Positions 32,548 through 41,310 of a DNA stretch of 64,000 nt are shown in pieces. Where the stretch lies: assembly GCF_900101335.1 (NCBI RefSeq), contig NZ_FNKA01000004.1, positions 62,001 through 126,000 on the forward strand, read 5' to 3'. The stretch's first letter is position 1. Every line of letters begins with the position of its first letter. The stretch comes from Quadrisphaera sp. DSM 44207 (GTDB taxonomy: Bacteria > Actinomycetota > Actinomycetes > Actinomycetales > Quadrisphaeraceae). The translations under genes and the position numbers were made by a program. The notes under the pieces were generated by a model, which did not search any database, was not told where the DNA came from, and saw only the letters and a program-made list of their open reading frames with translations.

Positions 32548-33316
32548 CGGGCTCCTCGGTGACGGCCTCGGCGGAGCGGTCCACCGCCGTGGTGTCGGCG
32601 TACGCCTCCAGCACCACCCCGGCGGGCGTGCGGGCGTAGCGCGTGACGGCGCAGTTGGCCTGCGGGGTGATCGCGTCGACCTCGAGCGCCGTGGCCTCGT
32701 CGAGGCCCTCGAGGACGATGCGGAAGGACATGATCACCGCCTGGTGCGCGACGAGGAGCAGGCGCTCGCCGTCGTGCTGCGGCAGGGTCAGCCCGACGGC
32801 GCTGCGCACCCGCAGCGCGACGTCGGCCCAGCTCTCCCCGCCCGACGGGCGGTACCACATCTTGCCCACGCGGCGCCGGCGCTCGGCCTCGGCGGGGAGG
32901 TCCTCGCGGACGCCGCGGCCGGTCAGGCCGTCGAGGACGCCCAGGTCGCGCTCGCGCAGCCGCTCGTCGCTGCTGACGGGCACCCGCAGGCCGCTCGCGC
33001 GCAGCACGCCCTCGGTCGTCTCGACCGCGCGGCGGTACGGCGAGGTGATCACGGCGGTGGGCCGCTCGGCCTCGGGCAGGTCGGCGATCCAGCGACCCAC
33101 GGCCTCGGCCTGGCGGCGCCCGCGCGGCGTCAGGGGCACGTCGGCGTCGCGCAGCGCCAGCTCCAGGCGCGCGGCGCCGGCGCGGTGGGCGGCCGCGCTG
33201 GCCACGTTGCCCTCGCTCTCCCCGTGCCGCAGCAGCCACAGCGCGGCGGGGAAGGGGGCCCCGGCGCGGACGGCGGGCGCCGGGGCCAGGGAGCTGACGG
33301 GCCGGTCGGCGTCCAT
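32522..33316 (-). CDS. Histidine phosphatase family protein
   Basis: 264 residues. Catalytic core LLRHGESEGN (phospho-His), SPYRRAVETTEG, RERDLGVLDGLTGRG and the second His in LLVAHQAVIMSFR. Length and insert (RRRRVGKMWYRPSGGESW) fit the actinobacterial phosphoglycerate-mutase-like phosphatases, close to fructose-2,6-bisphosphatase types. Substrate unknown. ATG 33316 is preferred; upstream codons are low-complexity Arg/Ala shadow. Confidence 0.82.
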   Translation of the reverse strand: MDADRPVSSLAPAPAVRAGAPFPAALWLLRHGESEGNVASAAAHRAGAARLELALRDADVPLTPRGRRQAEAVGRWIADLPEAERPTAVITSPYRRAVETTEGVLRASGLRVPVSSDERLRERDLGVLDGLTGRGVREDLPAEAERRRRVGKMWYRPSGGESWADVALRVRSAVGLTLPQHDGERLLLVAHQAVIMSFRIVLEGLDEATALEVDAITPQANCAVTRYARTPAGVVLEAYADTTAVDRSAEAVTEEPDADVATPA

Positions 33317-33449
33317 GGCCCGGGACGCTAGCCGAGCCCCTCGGCAGCGGCTCGGGGTGCCGCCGGCAGGGTGTCGCGAGCGCTGCGGACGGGGGGAGGC
33401 GCGGGGGTGCGGGTGGCCGCGCCGGCCCGGGAGCGCCAGGATTCGGCCC

Positions 33450-34316
33450 GTGAAGCGATCCGCAGACCGAGCCGCCGACCGCGCCGCCCGCCGCGCCGCC
33501 GACCTGGCCGCCGCCCGCGCCGCCGAGCGGGAGGCCGAGCGCGAGGCGGCGCGCGAAGCCGGCCGCGCCGCCATCGCCGCCTACCTGGCCGACCGGGCCG
33601 ACCGGGCCGCTCGCCGCGGCGCCGGCTGGGGCGCCGACGGGGACGCCGACGGGGGTCCCGAGCGGGCTGCGGGCCGCTCGGCCTCCCGCGCGGCGCGCGC
33701 CGCCGAGCGGGCGGACCGCGCCGCGCGCAGCGCCGTGGATGCCACCGCCGAACGCCTCGAGCGCCTCGAGGAGAGCGGGAGCGAGGACCGGGAGGGCGAG
33801 GAGCGCCGCGGCTCCGGCGGCCTGCTGCCGCTCGCGCTCGGGCTGGGGGCCGGCGTGCTCGCGGCCGTGGCGCTCGCCGCGCGCTCGCGCCTGCCGCAGC
33901 CGCTGCCGGCGAACCCGACCGGCCGCGTCGGGGAGCCGGGGCCGCAGTGGACCGTCGAGGAGTCGGTGGTGATCCACCAGCCCGCCGGCACGATCGCCGC
34001 GCACCTGCACGAGCACGGCGGCCTGCCTGGCCTGCGCGGCCCCCTCGACGGCCCGCCCATGGACCGGATCGACTGGGAGGTGCCCGGCGAGGGCCTGTGG
34101 CGCGTCGTCGTCCACGGCCTGCCCGGCGCCGACCACACCGAGGTGTCGCTGTCCTTCGCGCCGCAGGCCCCGGAGCCCGACGAGCGCCTCCGTGCCGCGG
34201 TGGCCACGCTGGCCGGCGCGAACCACGCCGTGCGGGCCCGGGCTCGGGAGGCCCTCGAGGACCTCAGGCGCACCCTGGAGCGCCGCGGCACGAGCCGGCG
34301 TCCCGGCGAGCGCTGA
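33450..34316 (+). CDS. Ala/Arg coiled-coil, membrane and SRPBCC-like protein
   Basis: 288 residues from GTG 33450 in three parts. Residues 1-115 are an Ala/Arg/Glu repeat (ADRAADRAARRAADLAAARA...), a likely long helix or coiled coil. One membrane segment follows (LLPLALGLGAGVLAAVALAA). The C-terminal 140 residues (WTVEESVVIHQPAGTIAAHL, DRIDWEVPGEGLWRVVVHGL, EVSLSFAPQAP) resemble a polyketide-cyclase/SRPBCC ligand-binding fold. I recognise no described protein with this architecture. It is not in an obvious operon. Confidence 0.6.
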   Translation: MKRSADRAADRAARRAADLAAARAAEREAEREAAREAGRAAIAAYLADRADRAARRGAGWGADGDADGGPERAAGRSASRAARAAERADRAARSAVDATAERLERLEESGSEDREGEERRGSGGLLPLALGLGAGVLAAVALAARSRLPQPLPANPTGRVGEPGPQWTVEESVVIHQPAGTIAAHLHEHGGLPGLRGPLDGPPMDRIDWEVPGEGLWRVVVHGLPGADHTEVSLSFAPQAPEPDERLRAAVATLAGANHAVRARAREALEDLRRTLERRGTSRRPGER

Positions 34317-34358
34317 GCCGCCCGGCCCGCGGGCCCGCGCCGTCCCCGGGCCCCTTCT

Positions 34359-34388
34359 TTTGACTCGTTCCAGAGAACGGGGTCGAAT
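34359..34388 (+). promoter_or_regulatory. Promoter and operator of the Fur-family/catalase operon
   Basis: TTGACT (34359-34364) and TCGAAT (34383-34388) are 18 bp apart. Between them CGTTC (34366-34370) and GAACG (34375-34379) form a perfect inverted repeat with a 4-base spacer. The GTG start at 34395 follows the -10 by six bases, so the transcript is probably leaderless. The Fur-family protein encoded first is the obvious ligand. Confidence 0.65.
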
Positions 34389-34394
34389 GGGGGC

Positions 34395-34913
34395 GTGGCC
34401 ACCTCCTCGCCGGACGCCGACGCGCTGCGCGCGGCCGGGCTGAGGGTCACGCGCCCCCGGCTGGCCGTGCTGGCGACGCTGCGCGAGGCCCGCTCCCGCG
34501 GCGAGCACCTCGCCGCCGCCGACGTGGCCGCGAGGGCCCGCCGGCGGATCGGCGCGCTCTCGACCCAGGCCGCCTACGACTGCCTGGACGCCCTCGTCGG
34601 CGCGGGCCTGGCCCGCCGCACCCGCCCGGCCGACGCCGCGAGCGCGACGTACGAGGCGCGCGTCGGCGACAACCACCACCACCTGGTCTGCCGCCGCTGC
34701 GGCACGACGGCGGACGTCGACTGCACCGTCGGCGCCGCGCCCTGCCTGCTGCCCGCGCCCGCCGCGCTGCCGCCCGGCTTCGTCCTCGACGAGGCCGAGG
34801 TGACGTTCTGGGGCACATGCGCCGCCTGCGCGCCACCCGCTGCCGCCCCGCCGGGCGACCCGACCAGCCAGACCCCCGCCCACCGCACCAGCCAGGAGGA
34901 GACCCGTGACTGA
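34395..34913 (+). CDS. Fur family transcriptional regulator (CatR/FurA-like)
   Basis: 172 residues. The N-terminal winged helix ([40 protein letters not shown]) is followed by [18 protein letters not shown] and a C-terminal CAAC, so metal and structural zinc sites are present. CatR and FurA repress the catalase gene behind them until peroxide inactivates the regulator. Its stop overlaps the catalase GTG by 8 bp. The Pro/Thr tail is non-conserved. Confidence 0.9.
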   Translation: MATSSPDADALRAAGLRVTRPRLAVLATLREARSRGEHLAAADVAARARRRIGALSTQAAYDCLDALVGAGLARRTRPADAASATYEARVGDNHHHLVCRRCGTTADVDCTVGAAPCLLPAPAALPPGFVLDEAEVTFWGTCAACAPPAAAPPGDPTSQTPAHRTSQEETRD

Positions 34914-36564
34914 CGTCGCCAGCCAGCCGCCCGCCGAGGGCGATCCGCGCCGCGTGCTGACCAACCGCCAGGGCCACCCGGTCTACGACAACCAGAACCA
35001 GCGCACGGTCGGGGCCCGCGGCCCGGCGACCCTGGAGAACTACCAGTTCCTGGAGAAGATCAGCCACTTCGACCGCGAGCGGATCCCCGAGCGCGTCGTC
35101 CACGCGCGCGGCTTCGTCGCGTACGGCTACTTCGAGGCCACCGGGCAGTGGGGCGACGAGCCGATCGAGCGCTACACCCGCGCGAAGCTGTTCGACACCC
35201 CCGGCAAGCGCACCGACCTCGCGATCCGCTTCTCCAGCGTCATCGGCGGCCGCGACTCCTCCGAGGCCGCCCGCGACCCGCGCGGCTTCGCGATCAAGTT
35301 CTACACCGAGGACGGCAACTGGGACCTCGTCGGCAACAACCTCGGCGTCTTCTTCATCCGCGACGCCATCAAGTTCCCCGACGTCATCCACTCCCTCAAG
35401 CCGGACCCGGTCACCTTCCGCCAGGAGCCCGCGCGCATCTTCGACTTCATGTCGCAGACGCCCGAGGCGATGCACATGCTGGTGAACCTGTTCAGCCCCC
35501 GCGGCATCCCGGCGAACTACCGCACCCAGCAGGGCTTCGGCGTCAACACCTACAAGTGGGTCAACGCCGAGGGCGAGACCAAGCTCGTCAAGTACCACTG
35601 GATGCCCAGGCAGGGCGTGAAGTCCCTGACCGAGGAGGACGCCGCCAACATCCAGGCGACCGACCTCGGGCACGCCTCCAAGGACCTCTACGAGGCCATC
35701 GAGCGCGGCGACTTCCCCGAGTGGGACCTGGTCGTGCAGCTGATGGACGACCACGACCACCCCGAGCTGGACTTCGACCCGCTCGACGACACCAAGCTGT
35801 GGCCGGAGAACGAGTTCCCGCCGAAGAAGGTCGGCACGATGGTGCTGGACCGCAACGTGCGCCACCACTTCGCCGAGAACGAGCAGATCGCCTTCGGCAC
35901 CGGCGTCCTCGTCGACGGCCTGGACTTCTCCGACGACAAGATGCTCGTGGGCCGCACGTTCTCCTACTCCGACACGCAGCGCTACCGCGTCGGGCCGAAC
36001 TACCTGCAGCTGCCGGTGAACCGGGCGAAGAACGCCCGCGTGGCCACCAACCAGCAGGGCGGCCAGATGATGTACTCCGTCGACGACCCGGGCGAGAACC
36101 CGCACGTGAACTACGAGCCGTCGATCACGGGCGGGCTGCGCGAGGCGCAGTACCCGACGCACGACGAGCAGGGCCCCGTCATCACCGGCCGGCTCACCCG
36201 CAAGCGGATCCCGCGCACGAACGACTACACCCAGGCCGGCCAGCGGTTCCTGCTCATGGAGCCGTGGGAGCAGGACGACCTGGTGGCGAACCTCGTCGCC
36301 AACATCTCCCAGGCCGTCCGGCCGGTGCAGGAGCGCATGGTCTGGCACTTCTTCATGTGCGAGGACTCCCTGGGCCAGCGCGTCGGCGAGGGCCTGGGCA
36401 TCTCCGCGGACGACGTCCGGCACCTGCCGCCGCTGGCGAGCCAGACGCTGTCCGAGGCCGAGCTCGAGCGCGCCGCGAACCTCGGCAAGAACGGCCCCCG
36501 GGACGTCGAGGGCCTGCAGATGACGCACTGCGTGCCGAACGAGCACGTCGTCGTGACCCGCTGA
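34906..36564 (+). CDS. katA: Monofunctional haem catalase
   Basis: 552 residues, a large-subunit-side catalase with C-terminal extension. Distal His lies in [12 protein letters not shown], distal Asn in [14 protein letters not shown], and the proximal Tyr in [15 protein letters not shown]. It dismutates H2O2. GGAGGAGACCC precedes the GTG inside the fur gene, so it is translationally coupled and shares its peroxide-responsive promoter. Two strong hairpins follow the gene. Confidence 0.95.
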   Translation: MTDVASQPPAEGDPRRVLTNRQGHPVYDNQNQRTVGARGPATLENYQFLEKISHFDRERIPERVVHARGFVAYGYFEATGQWGDEPIERYTRAKLFDTPGKRTDLAIRFSSVIGGRDSSEAARDPRGFAIKFYTEDGNWDLVGNNLGVFFIRDAIKFPDVIHSLKPDPVTFRQEPARIFDFMSQTPEAMHMLVNLFSPRGIPANYRTQQGFGVNTYKWVNAEGETKLVKYHWMPRQGVKSLTEEDAANIQATDLGHASKDLYEAIERGDFPEWDLVVQLMDDHDHPELDFDPLDDTKLWPENEFPPKKVGTMVLDRNVRHHFAENEQIAFGTGVLVDGLDFSDDKMLVGRTFSYSDTQRYRVGPNYLQLPVNRAKNARVATNQQGGQMMYSVDDPGENPHVNYEPSITGGLREAQYPTHDEQGPVITGRLTRKRIPRTNDYTQAGQRFLLMEPWEQDDLVANLVANISQAVRPVQERMVWHFFMCEDSLGQRVGEGLGISADDVRHLPPLASQTLSEAELERAANLGKNGPRDVEGLQMTHCVPNEHVVVTR

Positions 36565-36600
36565 CCGCGCGCCCGCGCCCGCCGGCGCGGCCGGCACCGC

Positions 36601-36632
36601 AGGGCCCCGTCCTCCTCGGAGGGCGGGGCCCT
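36601..36632 (+). terminator. Catalase operon terminator hairpin
   Basis: AGGGCCCCG (36601-36609) pairs with CGGGGCCCT (36624-36632), extended by CCTC/GAGG around a four-base loop. It lies 37 bases after the catalase stop. There is no T-run, which is common in this G+C range. Confidence 0.75.
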
Positions 36633-36665
36633 GCGCCGTCCGCCCCCTCGCGCTCACTCCCGCCT

Positions 36666-36727
36666 CTCCTCCGTGATCTTGCGCCTCCGGACCGGACCTG
36701 GTCCGGAGGCGCAAGATCACGGAGGAG
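36666..36727. terminator. Perfect 28-bp inverted repeat between convergent genes
   Basis: Arms 36666-36693 and 36700-36727 are exact complements with a six-base loop; the core contains CCGTGATCTTGCGCC. It lies between the catalase and the convergent kinase gene (stop at 36738) and can act in both directions. Its length and perfection exceed what termination needs, so it may belong to a dispersed palindrome family. Confidence 0.8.
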
Positions 36728-36737
36728 GGGAAGCGGG

Positions 36738-38495
36738 TCAGGCGGCGGGGCGGAAGGTCGGGGCGATCCGGTCGAACAGCGCCCGGTCCTCCTCCCACGC
36801 CCCCTCGCGCCCGGAGAAGTACAGCGCGTACGCCTGCGCGTCGTCGACGAGCAGGTTGCGGTTGACCACGCGCGTGCTCTGCCCGTGGCGGAACTCCCAC
36901 TCGGCGCCGTCCTGGTACCCCTCGAGGGCGATGCGCTCGAGGCGGATCCGCTCGTAGCCGTCGAGGCGCTCGGCGACGCTCGGCTCCTGGGCCCGCCAGT
37001 CCGCCAGCGCGTCGGGCTGCGGGGTGTCGGTCTGGTCGACGAGCAGGTAGCGGGAGGTGTCGGGGTCGCGGAAGTACACCCGGGGCCCCTCCCGCTCCGC
37101 CTGCCAGCCGGCGGGCACCGCGACGCGGAAGCCGGTCTCGTCGGTGTACGGCTCGAAGCCGTCGGGCACCTCCGCAACGGGCGTGGAGAGCTCCTCGACC
37201 GGGGACGACGCGGCGGACGGCGCTCCCGAGGACGGCGCCGCGGCCGACGGGGCCGACGGGGCCGTCGGCGCGACAGGAGCGGCCTGCGCCGGCTGCTCCT
37301 GCGAGGCGCTCGAGGTGGCCGCCGGCTCCTGCGGCGCCGCGCTGGACGCCGGCGCGGACGGCGCCGCGCCGGCGGTGTCCCGCTCGTCGTCGGCGAGCAG
37401 CGAGGCGCCGAGCACGGCGCCCAGAGCCAGCACCCCGGCGCCCGCGGCGAGCAGCGCGCCGCGCCGCCCGGTCCGTCCGGGACGCTCGGGTCGACCGGCG
37501 GGCCCGGGTCGTCCGGCGGGCTCGGGGCTCGCGGGGCGGGACGGCGGGGGCGGCGGGGGCGTCCAGCGCGGCGGTGGCGCCGCGGCGCCGGTCGCTGCGG
37601 CCCCGGTCGCCCGAGCCCCGGTCGCTGCGGCCTCCGCCTGCCTGGCGGCGGGCGCTGCGGCGACGTCGCCCGTCCACCGCGCGGCGCGCTCGAGCAGGGG
37701 GCGCGCCTGCGCCGCGGTCAGGCGCTCGTCGGGGTCCTTGCGCAGCAGCCCCTCGATCACGGGCGCCAGCGGGCCCGCGCGCGGGGCGGGCGGCACGTCG
37801 TCGGCGACCACCGCGGTGAGCACGGCCAGCGCGCCGGGCCCGTCGAAGGGGGGCCGGCCCTCCACGGCGGCGTAGAGGGTGGCCCCGAGCCCCCACAGGT
37901 CGGACGCCGGCCGGGCGGGCCCGCCGTGCGCCCGCTCCGGCGCCAGGTACGCGGGCGAGCCGAGGACGACGCCGACCTCCGTCAGCGCCGCCTCACCGGG
38001 GGCCTGGGCGATGCCGAAGTCCGCGAGCACCACCCGGCCCCCGGGGCCGCGCATGACGTTGCCCGGCTTGACGTCGCGGTGCAGCACCCCGACCGCGTGG
38101 GCGGCCTCCAGGGCGTCGAGCACCCCGAGCCCGATGCGCGCGGCCTCCTGCGGCGGCAGCGAGCCGCGCTCGTCGATGACGTCGGCGAGCGTGAGCTCCT
38201 CGAGGCGCTCCATGACGATCCACGTGCGCTCGCCCTCCTCGACGACGTCGTAGACCGTCATCACGGCGGGCGAGGCGATGGCCGCCGCGGCGCGCGCCTC
38301 GCGGCGGGTGCGCTCGACGACCACCGCCCGCTCCTGCGCCGGCAGGCCCGCCGGCGGGAGGACCTCCTTGAGGGCGACGTCGCGGCGCAGGACGTCGTCC
38401 CGGGCGGCCCACACGGTGCCCATGCCCCCGGAGCCCAGGCGCGAGGAGATCCGGTAGCGCCCCGCGACCACGCGTCCGGCGCCCTCGGTGACCAC
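36738..38495 (-). CDS. Membrane Ser/Thr protein kinase (PknB-type)
   Basis: 585 residues. Kinase domain about 13-280: P-loop LGSGGMGTV (20-28), Lys43, HRDVKPGN (139-146), DFG (159-161). Then a Pro/Ala-rich juxtamembrane linker, one membrane helix (RGALLAAGAGVLALGAVLGA) and an extracellular part: 100 Ser/Ala/Pro residues, then a folded domain of about 150 (GFRVAVPAGWQAEREGPRVY, FRHGQSTRVVNRNLLVDDAQ). No PASTA repeats. The extracellular domain resembles those of other actinobacterial kinases of unknown ligand. GTG 38495 has GCAGG just before it. Confidence 0.88.
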   Translation of the reverse strand: MVTEGAGRVVAGRYRISSRLGSGGMGTVWAARDDVLRRDVALKEVLPPAGLPAQERAVVVERTRREARAAAAIASPAVMTVYDVVEEGERTWIVMERLEELTLADVIDERGSLPPQEAARIGLGVLDALEAAHAVGVLHRDVKPGNVMRGPGGRVVLADFGIAQAPGEAALTEVGVVLGSPAYLAPERAHGGPARPASDLWGLGATLYAAVEGRPPFDGPGALAVLTAVVADDVPPAPRAGPLAPVIEGLLRKDPDERLTAAQARPLLERAARWTGDVAAAPAARQAEAAATGARATGAAATGAAAPPPRWTPPPPPPSRPASPEPAGRPGPAGRPERPGRTGRRGALLAAGAGVLALGAVLGASLLADDERDTAGAAPSAPASSAAPQEPAATSSASQEQPAQAAPVAPTAPSAPSAAAPSSGAPSAASSPVEELSTPVAEVPDGFEPYTDETGFRVAVPAGWQAEREGPRVYFRDPDTSRYLLVDQTDTPQPDALADWRAQEPSVAERLDGYERIRLERIALEGYQDGAEWEFRHGQSTRVVNRNLLVDDAQAYALYFSGREGAWEEDRALFDRIAPTFRPAA

Positions 38496-38655
38496 CCTGC
38501 ATGCAAGCACCCGCCGCGCCGCGGTGCACATCGGCCCACGGGGACCGCCGCGGGACCGGCGGGGTCGTGCGCAGGACGGGCGGCAGGAGCACTCAGGAGC
38601 CGTCTTCGGGCCCGGTTCGCACGCAGGAGCGGCCCGGAGGCGTAGCGTTCCCGCC

Positions 38656-38879
38656 GTGCTGGTGAGCGAGCGCGTGTACGCGTCGCTGCGCGACGAGGTC
38701 GTCGCGGGCCACCCGCTGCCCGGCGACGACCTCGGCGGGGTCGAGCAGCCGTCCACCTGCGGGCGAGCCTGCGCAGCGTCCTCGCCGGCCTGCGCCGCGC
38801 CGAGCCCGGGACGACGCCCCCGCCCGCGCCGTCACCAGCACCCCGGCCCGCACCCCGACCTCCCGGAGCCCGCCCGTGA
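38656..38879 (+). pseudogene. GntR-family regulator, internally deleted
   Basis: From GTG 38656 the frame reads [20 protein letters not shown] and LPGDDL, the start of a GntR/FCD regulator. Then, in another frame, [18 protein letters not shown] and a Pro-rich tail end at TGA 38877, overlapping the prpD start. Those are the first and last parts of a regulator of about 230 residues; the recognition helix and almost the whole effector domain are gone. Position says it once regulated the methylcitrate operon. Confidence 0.7.
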
Positions 38880-40405
38880 TCCGCCACCCCGTGCGCGTGC
38901 ACCCCAGCGCCGAGCCCCTGCCCCGCGAGGAGCAGCTGGCCTGGAGGATCGCCGAGCTGGCCGCCGACCGCACCGCCCCCGTGCCGGACGAGGTCGCCGA
39001 CATGGTCGTCAACCGGGTGATCGACAACGCCGCCGTCGCGACGGCGGCCCTGGCCCGCGAGCCCGTGGCCGCCGCCCGCGCCCAGGCGCTCGCCCACCCG
39101 TACGACCCCGGCGCCACCGTCCTCGGTGTCCCGCAGCAGCAGCGCACCAGCCCCGAGTGGGCGGCGTGGGCCAACGGCGTCGCCGTGCGCGAGCTGGACT
39201 TCCACGACACCTTCCTCGCCGCGGACTACTCCCACCCCGGCGACAACATCCCGCCCGTGCTCGCCGTCGCCCAGCACCTGGCGCGCCGCCGGGGCCTGAC
39301 CGGCGCGGACGTCGTCCGGGCCGTCGCCACCGCCTACGAGGTGCAGGTCGCGCTCGTGCGGGCGATCAGCCTGCACCGGCACAAGATCGACCACGTCGCC
39401 CACCTCGGGCCCTCCGCGGCGGCGGGCGTCGGGGCGCTGCTGGGCCTGGACGCCGCCACCACCTTCCAGGCCGTCGGGCAGGCGCTGCACACGACGACGG
39501 CGACGCGGCAGTCGCGCAAGGGCGAGATCTCCACGTGGAAGGCGCACGCGCCCGCCTTCGCCGGCAAGGTCGCCGTCGAGGCCGTGGACCGCGCGATGCG
39601 CGGGCAGACCTCCCCCACCCCGATCTACGAGGGCGAGGACGGCGTCATCGCGTGGCTGCTCGACGGGCCCGGCGCCCGCTACGAGGTGGAGCTGCCCGGC
39701 CCCGGCGAGCCGCGGCGGGCGATCCTCGACACCTACACCAAGGAGCACTCCGCCGAGTACCAGGCGCAGGCGATCATCGACCTCGCGCGGCGCCTGCGCG
39801 CGCAGCACCCGGAGGCCGCCGACCCCGACCGCGTGGCCTCGATCGTGCTGGCCACGAGCCACCACACCCACACCGTCATCGGCTCGGGCGCGAACGACCC
39901 GCAGAAGTACGACCCGAGCGCGTCGCGGGAGACCCTGGACCACTCGATCCCCTACATCCTCGCCGTCGCCCTGCAGGACGGCGCGTGGCACCACGTCGAC
40001 TCCTACGCCCCCGCGCGGGCGGCCCGCCCCGACACGGTGGCGCTGTGGCGGAAGGTCACCACGACCGAGGACCCGGAGTGGACCCGCCGCTACCACTCCC
40101 CCGACCCGGCCGAGAAGGCGTTCGGGGGCCGGGTGGAGGTCACCCTCGTCGACGGCACCCGGATCGTCGACGAGATCGCCGTCGCCGACGCGCACCCGCT
40201 CGGCGCGCGCCCGTTCGCCCGGGAGCAGTACGCGGCGAAGCTGCGCGCGCTCGCGGCCGGCGTGCTCGAGGACGCCGAGGTCGAGCGCTTCCTCGACGTC
40301 GCGCAGCGCCTGCCGTCGCTCGGCCCGGACGAGCTCGCCGACCTGACCGTCACGGCGCCGCCGGGCGTCCTGGACGCCGTGCGCACCCCCGAGGGGATCT
40401 TCTGA
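38876..40405 (+). CDS. prpD: 2-Methylcitrate dehydratase (MmgE/PrpD family)
   Basis: 509 residues of the PrpD family. [56 protein letters not shown] and [20 protein letters not shown] match closely. It dehydrates 2-methylcitrate to 2-methylaconitate in propionyl-CoA breakdown. The GTG at 38876 overlaps the stop of the ruined regulator gene, and the stop overlaps the prpB start, so prpD-prpB-prpC is one coupled operon. Confidence 0.93.
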   Translation: MIRHPVRVHPSAEPLPREEQLAWRIAELAADRTAPVPDEVADMVVNRVIDNAAVATAALAREPVAAARAQALAHPYDPGATVLGVPQQQRTSPEWAAWANGVAVRELDFHDTFLAADYSHPGDNIPPVLAVAQHLARRRGLTGADVVRAVATAYEVQVALVRAISLHRHKIDHVAHLGPSAAAGVGALLGLDAATTFQAVGQALHTTTATRQSRKGEISTWKAHAPAFAGKVAVEAVDRAMRGQTSPTPIYEGEDGVIAWLLDGPGARYEVELPGPGEPRRAILDTYTKEHSAEYQAQAIIDLARRLRAQHPEAADPDRVASIVLATSHHTHTVIGSGANDPQKYDPSASRETLDHSIPYILAVALQDGAWHHVDSYAPARAARPDTVALWRKVTTTEDPEWTRRYHSPDPAEKAFGGRVEVTLVDGTRIVDEIAVADAHPLGARPFAREQYAAKLRALAAGVLEDAEVERFLDVAQRLPSLGPDELADLTVTAPPGVLDAVRTPEGIF

Positions 40406-41310
40406 TGCTCTACTCGACGACCCCGCCGTCCGCCAAGCGCGCCGCGCTGCGCCGGCGCCTGGCGAGCGGGGAGCTGCTGCGCTTCCCCGGCGCGTTCAAC
40501 CCGCTCTCGGCGCGGCTGGTGCAGGAGAAGGGCTTCGAGGGCGTCTACGTCTCCGGCGCCGTGCTGGCGGCCGACCTGGGCCTGCCCGACATCGGGCTGA
40601 CGACGGCCACCGAGGTCGCCGGGCGCAGCCAGCAGATCGCCCGCGTGACCGACCTGCCGGCGCTCGTGGACGCCGACACCGGGTTCGGGGAGCCGATGAA
40701 CGTCGCGCGCACCGTGCAGGCCCTCGAGGACGCCGGCGCGGCGGGCCTGCACGTCGAGGACCAGGTCAACCCCAAGCGGTGCGGGCACCTGGACGGCAAG
40801 GCCGTCGTCGACACCGCCACGGCGGTCAAGCGCATCCGCGCCGCGGTCGACGCCCGGCGCGACCCCGACCTGCTCCTCATGGCGCGCACCGACGTCCGCG
40901 GCGTGGAGGGCCTGGACGCGGCGCTGGACCGGATGAGGGCGCTCGTCGACGCCGGCGCCGACGCGATCTTCGCCGAGGCGATGGCCGACCTGCGCGAGTT
41001 CGAGGCCGTGCGCGCCGCCGTCGACGTGCCCGTGCTCGCCAACATGACCGAGTTCGGGCGCTCGGCGCTGTTCACCACCGCCCAGCTCGCGGACGTCGGC
41101 GTCAACATCGTCATCTTCCCGGTCTCGCTGCTGCGGATCGCCATGGGCGCGGCCGAGCGCGCCCTCGACGTCCTCGCCGCCGAGGGCACCCTGGAGCCGG
41201 TGGTGCCGGCGATGCAGACGCGGGCGCGCCTGTACGAGCTGGTCGACTACGGCGGCTACGAGCGCTTCGACTCCTCGGTCTTCGACTTCCCCGTCCCGGG
41301 GGCGTCGTGA
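40405..41310 (+). CDS. prpB: Methylisocitrate lyase
   Basis: 301 residues, isocitrate lyase superfamily. LLRFPGAFNPLSARLVQEKG, VDADTGFGEPMNVARTVQAL, the catalytic KRCGH motif in QVNPKRCGHLDGK and MARTDVRGVEGL are conserved. It cleaves 2-methylisocitrate to pyruvate and succinate. ATG 40405 shares a base with the prpD TGA (TGATG). Confidence 0.94.
   Translation: MLYSTTPPSAKRAALRRRLASGELLRFPGAFNPLSARLVQEKGFEGVYVSGAVLAADLGLPDIGLTTATEVAGRSQQIARVTDLPALVDADTGFGEPMNVARTVQALEDAGAAGLHVEDQVNPKRCGHLDGKAVVDTATAVKRIRAAVDARRDPDLLLMARTDVRGVEGLDAALDRMRALVDAGADAIFAEAMADLREFEAVRAAVDVPVLANMTEFGRSALFTTAQLADVGVNIVIFPVSLLRIAMGAAERALDVLAAEGTLEPVVPAMQTRARLYELVDYGGYERFDSSVFDFPVPGAS

Noticed and set aside
35148-38645. 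A 1165-codon plus-strand frame through catalase and antisense to the kinase
   Set aside because: Shadow of the catalase codon pattern and of the kinase complement; no recognisable segment.
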